A stretch of DNA of 64,000 nucleotides. Origin: CAIWHR01 sp963717695. Lineage in GTDB: Bacteria; Pseudomonadota; Gammaproteobacteria; Burkholderiales; Casimicrobiaceae. The DNA lies in assembly GCA_963717695.1 (NCBI GenBank), contig CAVQWR010000003.1, forward strand, positions 806,001 to 870,000, given 5' to 3'. Positions 58,070-64,000 of the stretch are shown one piece after another. How positions within the stretch are numbered: the first letter of the stretch is position 1; each line of letters starts with the position of its first letter. The notes under the pieces are model-generated. The model was not told the origin of the DNA and did no database searches. It saw only the letters and a list, made by a program, of their open reading frames with translations. Position numbers and translations under genes: made by a program.

Positions 58070-60058
58070 CTAGGCGTTGGCCGCCAGCGGCAGCGTGTCG
58101 GGCCCAGCCACGATCGCGTCGATCCCGGCGACCTCGCGCGCGAGCTCCCGCACCTCCTGCGCGAGCGACTCCTCCTGCTGCCGCAGCTCGGCGACGCGCT
58201 CCTCGAGCTCGTCGCTGGCGCGATGGATTCGCTTGATGCTGTCGAGACGACGGCGCAGCTGCAGGTGGTGCTCCTTCACCTGGGTCTCGAGCGGCGACAT
58301 CACGGCCTTCAACCAGCTCTCGACGTCGCGGTTGGCGATGGTGTAGACGTGCTTCACGCGCGAGGCGATCGTCTCGAAGAAGCGCCGCATCAGCGCGTAC
58401 TTGGCCTTGCTGACCATGTTCCACAGCGTGTTGAAGTGCTGGTTGTACGCGCGCTCCAGCCGGTCGACTTCCTTCTGGTACTTGAGCATCGAGAACGGCG
58501 GCGGCGAATAGCGCTCGAGGCCCTGCTCCTTCGCGAAGCGCGTGTACATCGCCTGCATCAGGTCGTGGATCTCGGCGGCGCGCCGCGCCGCCTCGTCGAA
58601 GTCGCGGCGGATCGTGCCGAAGAAATCCGTCATCGCGGTGCGCATGCCGCGCGTGAATGGGCTGTCCTCGATGCTGCGCCGCGTGCGGCCCGCGTTGAGG
58701 CGCAGCGCGTCGAGGCCGATCACGTCGAGGAGCTGCGTGGTCTGCTGCGTGTACACGGTACGCAGCGCCGTGTAGCGCTGCAGCCCGCGCTCGAATTTCT
58801 CCTTCTCCTCCTTCACGCGGTTCATCATGTGCAGGACGACGTCCTGGTTCTTGCCGCGCAGCGCGCGCAGCTCGGTCAGCTGCTCGGCAATCCCGTTCTG
58901 GCGGGCGTCGAGCAGCGCGCGCACGCTCGCCGCGAGTGCCCGCACCTCGGACTGTGTCGCGGCGCCGACGATGTCGCGCTTGGCCGGAATGAGCTTGCGC
59001 GACAGCGCGTCCTCCAGGACGGGCAGGCGGCTCTTCTCCAGCAGCGCGTCGTCGCCCTGCACCTTGGCGAGCAGCGCCTTCTGCGCCGTCACGGCGAACA
59101 CCTGCGCGGGCGGAATGCCGAGGAGCTTCGCCGATGACTTCACCTGGCGGTCGATCTCCGCGTTGACTTCGGCATCGTTCTTGAGCTCGTCCCACAGGCC
59201 GTCGATCTTGTTGAGGATGACGAGACGGCCGGAGCGCGTCGTCGGGTCGTCGCCCGCAAGGTGCTGATTCCAGACGTCGAGATCCGTCTTGGTGACCCCG
59301 GCGTCGGCGGCGAGGATGAACAGCACCGCATGCGCGTTCGGAAGCAGATTGAGCGTGAGCTCGGGCTCCGTCCCGATCGCGTTGAGCCCCGGAGTGTCGA
59401 GGATGACGAGCCCCTGCTGCAGCAGCGGGTGCGGGAAATTGATCACCGCGTGGCGCCAGCACGGGATCTCGACCACGCCCTCGCCCGCCTTGTCGAGCGC
59501 GGCGAGGAAATCCTCGTCGCCGTGCAGCCCGTACTTCCGGGCGAGCGTCACGGGTACGCGCTTCACCTGCGACACGCGGGCGAGCGCTTCGCTCATGCGG
59601 TCTGCGGATGACAGATCGAGCGGGATCGTCACCCATTCGTCGGCGTAGTTCTTGAACTCGGCGACGGTCGCGTCCTTGAGGCGGGTCTCGATCGGCAAGA
59701 GACGGATCGACGGGGCGCGCGACGCTTCGTACAGGAGCTCGGTCGGACACATCGTGGTCCGGCCGGCCGACGACGGCAGCAGGCGCTGCCCGAAGTCGGC
59801 GAAGAAGATCGCGTTGATGAGCTCGGACTTGCCGCGCGAGAACTCGGCGACGAAGGCGACGACCAGCTTGTCCTGGTGCAGCCGCTCGAGAAGCTCCTGG
59901 ACCCGCTGATCGATGTGCGCGTCGGCGAGGTCCTGCTGCGTCAGCCATTCGTGCAGGCTGGAGATTCCTGCGGACAGGCGCCGACGCCAGTCGCCATAGG
60001 CCTCGAACCGGGCGGCGAGTTCGCGCGAGGCATGCGTCGGTGCGTGCTGCAGTTTCAT
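58070..60058 (-). CDS. Dynamin-family large GTPase
   Basis: A 662-aa bacterial dynamin-like protein. The G domain has VAEFSRGKSELINA (G1, with Ala where the first Gly of the P-loop usually is), DTPGL (G3) and LNKIDGL (G4). Helical middle and effector regions follow (about 300-650), ending in a coiled coil rich in Glu and Gln (ELEERVAELRQQEESLAQEV). No membrane helix is seen. The ATG at 60058 is chosen because an extension to 60136 has no family-like sequence. Only a single gene is present, without the usual tandem partner. A role in membrane remodelling is likely but unproven. Confidence 0.9.
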   Translation of the reverse strand: MKLQHAPTHASRELAARFEAYGDWRRRLSAGISSLHEWLTQQDLADAHIDQRVQELLERLHQDKLVVAFVAEFSRGKSELINAIFFADFGQRLLPSSAGRTTMCPTELLYEASRAPSIRLLPIETRLKDATVAEFKNYADEWVTIPLDLSSADRMSEALARVSQVKRVPVTLARKYGLHGDEDFLAALDKAGEGVVEIPCWRHAVINFPHPLLQQGLVILDTPGLNAIGTEPELTLNLLPNAHAVLFILAADAGVTKTDLDVWNQHLAGDDPTTRSGRLVILNKIDGLWDELKNDAEVNAEIDRQVKSSAKLLGIPPAQVFAVTAQKALLAKVQGDDALLEKSRLPVLEDALSRKLIPAKRDIVGAATQSEVRALAASVRALLDARQNGIAEQLTELRALRGKNQDVVLHMMNRVKEEKEKFERGLQRYTALRTVYTQQTTQLLDVIGLDALRLNAGRTRRSIEDSPFTRGMRTAMTDFFGTIRRDFDEAARRAAEIHDLMQAMYTRFAKEQGLERYSPPPFSMLKYQKEVDRLERAYNQHFNTLWNMVSKAKYALMRRFFETIASRVKHVYTIANRDVESWLKAVMSPLETQVKEHHLQLRRRLDSIKRIHRASDELEERVAELRQQEESLAQEVRELAREVAGIDAIVAGPDTLPLAANA

Positions 60059-60171
60059 GTCGTGGCTCGGGGACGCCGGTTCGATGCCGGCAGGCAATTT
60101 ATCACAGGGTCGGAAGCACAATATGTGCCGAATCAACGCTTCCGCTCGACCTGTTCAGTCAGTACGCCTCG

Positions 60172-60987
60172 TCAGCGCTGGCATCTGGGGCAGTAATTGG
60201 TGGCCCGGCCGCCGAGGCGCACCGATTTTATTGCGCTGCCGCAGACGCGGCACTCGAGACCCTCGCGACCGTAGACGAAATAGTCGAGCTGGAAGTAGCC
60301 GGGCTCGCCGGTGCTGTCGACGAAGTCGCGCAAGGTCGACCCTCCCCGGGCGATCGCATCGCGCAGCGTCGCGCGCACGTGCACGAGGAGGCGCTGCAGC
60401 CTCTCGCGCGAGACGCGATGCGCCGGCGTGGTCGGGCGGATGCCGGCGCGAAACAGCGACTCGTTCGCATAGATGTTGCCGACGCCCGCGATGATCTCGT
60501 TGTTCATCAGGGCGAGCTTGATCGGCGTCGTCCGGCCGCGCAACGCGGCGCGGAGGTAGTCGACGTCGCACCGGCGCGCGAACGGTTCGGGTCCGAGACG
60601 CGCGAGCAGCGGATGGGAATCTCCGGGCGGGGGGAGCCAGAGCAGCGCGCCGAAGCGCCGCGGGTCGTGGTAGCGCAGCGTCGCGCCGGAATCGAGTCGC
60701 AGGTCGAAATGGTCGTGCGCCCTGCGCGCGGGCGCGGCGGGGAACACGCGCAGGCTCCCCGTCATGCCGAGATGTATCAGCATCGTGTCGTCGCCGATGC
60801 GAAAGAGGAGGTACTTGCTGCGGCGGTCGACCCGCTCGATGGTGCGGCCGACGACGGCCTTCGGAAGCGCCTGGGGAACCGGCCAGCGCAATCTGCGGTC
60901 GTAGATCACGAGCGCGTCGACCCGCCTTCCTTCGACGTGCGGCGCCAGGCCTCGGCGGGTGATCTCGACTTCGGGCAGTTCGGGCAT
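60172..60987 (-). CDS. mutM: Formamidopyrimidine-DNA glycosylase (MutM/Fpg)
   Basis: A 271-aa base-excision enzyme that removes 8-oxoguanine. The catalytic N-terminus PELPEVEITRRGL, the Lys-containing RRSKYLLFRIGDDT segment, and the H2TH motif NNEIIAGVGNIYANE are present. So is the C-terminal zinc finger (CRVCG ... CPRCQ). Length is standard (269-275). It diverges from the TPR gene, and its product is intact. Confidence 0.97.
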   Translation of the reverse strand: MPELPEVEITRRGLAPHVEGRRVDALVIYDRRLRWPVPQALPKAVVGRTIERVDRRSKYLLFRIGDDTMLIHLGMTGSLRVFPAAPARRAHDHFDLRLDSGATLRYHDPRRFGALLWLPPPGDSHPLLARLGPEPFARRCDVDYLRAALRGRTTPIKLALMNNEIIAGVGNIYANESLFRAGIRPTTPAHRVSRERLQRLLVHVRATLRDAIARGGSTLRDFVDSTGEPGYFQLDYFVYGREGLECRVCGSAIKSVRLGGRATNYCPRCQR

Positions 60988-61136
60988 CGAGGAGCGGAGC
61001 GGGCGCCTCGCGATGCGCCTCAGACCCCGAATTGTTGCGACGCCGAATATATCCTAAGATGGCCCTTCCACCGGACCCGGACCGCGGGGAAGAGTGCTCA
61101 CCCCGTTCCGTGGAACCGAATCCTCCGAGGTCTCAC

Positions 61137-62900
61137 GTGCCGCATTTTGGTCAGAATTTTCCCGCCGCCGTCATCGCCGCGGCGCTTGTCATCGCCGCGG
61201 GGCCCGTCCGCGGCCAGGCTGTCCCGCCGGCCAGCGCGCCGCATGCGCTGCCGAGTCCTGCGGCCGACGACGGCCTCACCCCCGAGGTCATGTACAAGGT
61301 CCTGGTGGGCGAGATCGCACTGCAGCGGGGCGAGCCGGCACAGGGCGCTCGTGCCTACATCGAGGCGGCGAAGGACACGAGGAGCCCGGCACTTGCCAAG
61401 CGCGCGACCGAGATCGCGATCGCGGCCCGCACGCGTGGGCTGGCCCTCGAAGCCGCGCGACTCTGGAGCGAGCTCGACCCGACCGCGGACCGGCCGAAGC
61501 AGCTCGTCGCGACGCTTGCGGCGGCCGGCGGCACCGGCTCGCTCGAGGCGCTCGGCACCGCCGACCTCAAGGCCGAACTCGAGCGCGTGTTTGCCGACAA
61601 TGCGGCGCAGGGCGCTCCGCTCGGCGACGCATTCCTCAATCTCAATCGTCTCCTCGCGCACGAGCCGGACAAGGCGGCCACCTTGAAAGTGGTCGACTCG
61701 ATCGCGAAGCCCTACCAGAACCTTCCGGAAGCGCACTACGCCGTCGCACTCGCTGCGTTCAATACCGGCCTCGCCGACATGACGACGGCTGCGCTCTCCA
61801 TGCAGGAAATCGACCGCGCGCTGGCGCTGCGACCCGACTGGGAGCGGGCAGCCCTGCTGAAGGCGGAGATCCTCGCGAAGCGCTCGCCGCGCGAAGCGAT
61901 CGCGTATCTCGAGCTTTTCCGGAAGACCCATCCCGATGCCAAGGCCGCGACGGCCACGCTCGCGCAGTTCTACGTCGAGCAGAAGCGCTACAGCGACGCG
62001 CGCGGGCTGTTCGAGGCGCTGCAGGCGAGCGACCCGGAGAACCTCGACTACACGTTCGCGGTCGCGGCGCTGTCGGTGCAGATGAAGGACTGGGCGCGCG
62101 CGGAAGCGCTTTTCGAGGGCCTCAAGAAGGCCGACTACGGCGACAACGGCGCGGTCGAGCTCTATCTCGCCCAGATTGCCGAGGAAACCGGCCGCTATGC
62201 GCTCGCGTTCGAGCGCTACAACGCCGTGCCGGAAGGCGATCGCGCATGGGTCGCCAAGATCCGCGCCGCCGGGATGCTCGCGAAGGAGGGCAAGCTCGAT
62301 GCCGCGCGCCGATACCTCGCCGACCTGCCGGCCGTGACGATCGAGCAGCGTGCGCAGGTCACGCAGGCGGACGCACAGCTTCTTCGCGATGCAGGCGACA
62401 CGGCGGCGGCCTATGCGGTGCTCGCGACGGCACTCGCTGCGCAGCCCGATCAGCCGGATTTCCTCTACGACAGCGCGATGCTCGCCGAAAAGCTCGACAA
62501 GCTCGACGTTGCCGAAGCGAATCTGCGCAAGCTGATCGAGATCCAGCCGAGCAATGCGCAGGCGCTGAATGCGCTGGGGTACACGCTGGTCGATCGCACT
62601 AAGCGCACCGCTGAAGGGCTCGCGCTGATCGAGCGCGCCTACAAGCTCTCGCCGGAGGATCCGTTCATCCTGGACAGCATGGGCTGGGCGAATTTCCGCG
62701 CGGGTCAACTCGAGGACGCCGAGAAATACCTGCGGCTCGCGCTCGCAGCGCATCCCGACCCGGAGATCGCCGCGCATCTCGGCGAAGTCCTGTGGGCGCG
62801 CGGCGAACGCGCGCGCGCGGAGGAGATCTGGCAGGCCCAGCTCAAGGCGACGCCCGACAACCCGGTGCTGCTCGACACGGTTCGCCGGCTGTCCCGCTGA
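61137..62900 (+). CDS. Exported TPR-repeat protein
   Basis: A 587-aa protein of tandem TPR repeats. The GTG at 61137 is preceded by CCGAGG and gives a signal peptide (about 1-25, PAAVIAAALVIAAGPVRGQ). Repeats cover most of the rest, for example AEANLRKLIEIQPSNAQALN and FILDSMGWANFRAGQLEDAE. It lies directly upstream of lolB with six bases between the genes. The TPR-lolB-ispE order is usual in betaproteobacteria, so it may work in outer-membrane or lipoprotein biogenesis; this is inference. Confidence 0.9.
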   Translation: MPHFGQNFPAAVIAAALVIAAGPVRGQAVPPASAPHALPSPAADDGLTPEVMYKVLVGEIALQRGEPAQGARAYIEAAKDTRSPALAKRATEIAIAARTRGLALEAARLWSELDPTADRPKQLVATLAAAGGTGSLEALGTADLKAELERVFADNAAQGAPLGDAFLNLNRLLAHEPDKAATLKVVDSIAKPYQNLPEAHYAVALAAFNTGLADMTTAALSMQEIDRALALRPDWERAALLKAEILAKRSPREAIAYLELFRKTHPDAKAATATLAQFYVEQKRYSDARGLFEALQASDPENLDYTFAVAALSVQMKDWARAEALFEGLKKADYGDNGAVELYLAQIAEETGRYALAFERYNAVPEGDRAWVAKIRAAGMLAKEGKLDAARRYLADLPAVTIEQRAQVTQADAQLLRDAGDTAAAYAVLATALAAQPDQPDFLYDSAMLAEKLDKLDVAEANLRKLIEIQPSNAQALNALGYTLVDRTKRTAEGLALIERAYKLSPEDPFILDSMGWANFRAGQLEDAEKYLRLALAAHPDPEIAAHLGEVLWARGERARAEEIWQAQLKATPDNPVLLDTVRRLSR

Positions 62901-62906
62901 CCGCGC

Positions 62907-63464
62907 GTGCAACGCACCGCGGCGCTCGCCTTTGCCGTCCTTGCGCTCGCAGGATGCGCGACGGCGCCCCCGGCCGTTGCGCCGGTCCGGCCCGAAGGTG
63001 ACGCGCCGTTCGCCATCGAGGGCCGGCTGTCGGCTCGGCACGGCAACGACGCGCTCGCCGCGAACTTCCAGTGGACCCATGCGCCGCCGATCGACGCGCT
63101 CGTCCTCACGACGCCAATGGGCCAGGGCATCGCCGAGATTCGCGGCGACGCGAGCGTGCGCCGCGTCGAAGTCCGCGGAGCCAACGGCCTTTCCGATACG
63201 GCGCCCGACTGGTCGACGCTGACCGAGCGCGCGCTGGGCGCGCCGATCCCGGTCGAGGGGCTCGCCGCGTGGATGCAGGGCCTCGCGCTTCCCGCCACGC
63301 AGCACACCCAGCAGCGCGATGCCGGCGGTCGCGTTGCGCTGCTCCGGCAGGATGGCTGGCAGGTGGTCTTGGACTACGCGGACGCCGCGGCGACACGCCC
63401 GGCGCGCGTCCGGCTCACGCGCGCCGACATCGACGTGCGGATCGTCGTCGAGCGCTGGGATTAG
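62907..63464 (+). CDS. lolB: Outer-membrane lipoprotein LolB
   Basis: A 185-aa lipoprotein that receives lipoproteins from LolA and inserts them in the outer membrane. The GTG start gives a lipoprotein signal ending LALAGC at about residue 17. The LolB fold is recognisable from PFAIEGRLSARHGNDALAAN, LTTPMGQGIAEI and GLAAWMQGLALP. The GTG has no strong ribosome-binding site and probably relies on coupling with the TPR gene six bases upstream. Confidence 0.92.
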   Translation: MQRTAALAFAVLALAGCATAPPAVAPVRPEGDAPFAIEGRLSARHGNDALAANFQWTHAPPIDALVLTTPMGQGIAEIRGDASVRRVEVRGANGLSDTAPDWSTLTERALGAPIPVEGLAAWMQGLALPATQHTQQRDAGGRVALLRQDGWQVVLDYADAAATRPARVRLTRADIDVRIVVERWD

Positions 63465-63520
63465 CGGCGGCAAGGCGCGCTTCGCTGGCGTGACAGCGCG
63501 GGCGCGGCGACAATCGCGGC

Positions 63521-64000
63521 ATGACGTCGATTAAGGTGGCCGCGCCGGCAAAGGTCAATCTCTTCCTGCACGTCACCGGACGCCGCGCCGACGGCTATCA
63601 CACGCTGGAGACGCTGTTCGTCGCGATCGATCTCGCCGACACCATCGTCCTCGAGGCGCGCGCCGACGGCGCGATCCGGCGCTCGTCCGAGCTCGCAGGC
63701 GTCGCGCCCGACGACGACCTCGTCGTGCGCGCGGCACGCGCGCTGAAGGCGGCGACCGCGTCGCCGCTCGGCGCCGACATCTCGGTCATCAAGCGCATCC
63801 CGCTCGGAGCCGGGCTGGGGGGCGGCAGCTCCGATGCGGCGTCCGTGCTGCTGGGACTCAATCGGCTGTGGGAGACGCGCCTGCCGCGCGCGCGGCTCGC
63901 GGACATCGGCCGCGCCCTCGGCGCCGACGTGCCGTTCTTCCTGCAGCCGCAGCCCGCATTCGCGCGGGGCATCGGGGATCTGCTGGTGCCGGTGACGTTG
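63521..64000 (+). CDS. ispE: 4-diphosphocytidyl-2-C-methyl-D-erythritol kinase (N-terminal part)
   Basis: The first 160 codons of the GHMP kinase of the MEP isoprenoid pathway; the gene runs off the right edge. The substrate motif APAKVNLFLHVTGRRADGYH and the ATP-binding IPLGAGLGGGSSDAASVL are present. The ATG at 63521 is 56 nt after lolB. Confidence 0.96.
   Translation, partial: MTSIKVAAPAKVNLFLHVTGRRADGYHTLETLFVAIDLADTIVLEARADGAIRRSSELAGVAPDDDLVVRAARALKAATASPLGADISVIKRIPLGAGLGGGSSDAASVLLGLNRLWETRLPRARLADIGRALGADVPFFLQPQPAFARGIGDLLVPVTL

Overview
The window is the replication-origin region of a high-GC betaproteobacterial chromosome, probably of the order Burkholderiales or close to it. Gene order supports this: rpmH-rnpA-yidD-yidC-mnmE runs leftward and dnaA-dnaN-gyrB runs rightward. 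mnmG-rsmG-parA-parB and the nine-gene atp operon lie to the left. On the right are def-fmt-rsmB-DUF4390-ntrY-ntrX and rsmD-coaD-fdx, then dynamin-mutM and TPR-lolB-ispE. No genus can be named from the sequence alone. There are no rRNA or tRNA genes, insertion sequences, prophage or CRISPR arrays.

Left arm (1-32 kb, mostly minus strand). It begins with the 5' part of glmU and a small unknown gene. Next come glpD with a downstream HAD phosphatase, an M20 amidohydrolase, and a two-gene module of a DUF3141 alpha/beta hydrolase (PHA-synthase-like) with a MaoC-hydratase/phosphotransacetylase fusion. The atpI-B-E-F-H-A-G-D-C operon follows, with a clear promoter and terminator. A beta-propeller/MoaD-like pair and a peroxiredoxin lie between atpI and parB. 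Three parS-type sites sit upstream of mnmG. Beyond them are a PfkB kinase, GTP-type PEP carboxykinase, trans-aconitate methyltransferase, an AbrB-family membrane protein, mnmE, yidC, yidD, rnpA and rpmH.

Origin (about 32.0-34.0 kb). One perfect DnaA box overlaps the putative dnaA promoter. Two near-consensus boxes lie in the AT-richer dnaA-dnaN gap. The dominant coding strand flips here.

Right arm (34-64 kb). dnaN and gyrB are followed by a secreted subtilase with two C-terminal repeats, an ALDH7-type aldehyde dehydrogenase, topoisomerase III, dprA and a LysM protein. Then come def-fmt-rsmB, a DUF4390 protein and an NtrY/NtrX-type two-component pair. rpoH carries a CIRCE operator over its promoter. 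ftsY, rsmD, coaD, a ferredoxin, a dynamin-like GTPase, mutM, a TPR protein, lolB and the 5' part of ispE complete the window.

An important caveat: ten otherwise well-conserved genes, including essential ones (atpH, ftsY, pckG, fmt, mnmG, rsmG), are broken by single-base frameshifts, some in homopolymers. I read these as sequence or assembly errors, not pseudogenes, and give the full intended span for each gene.
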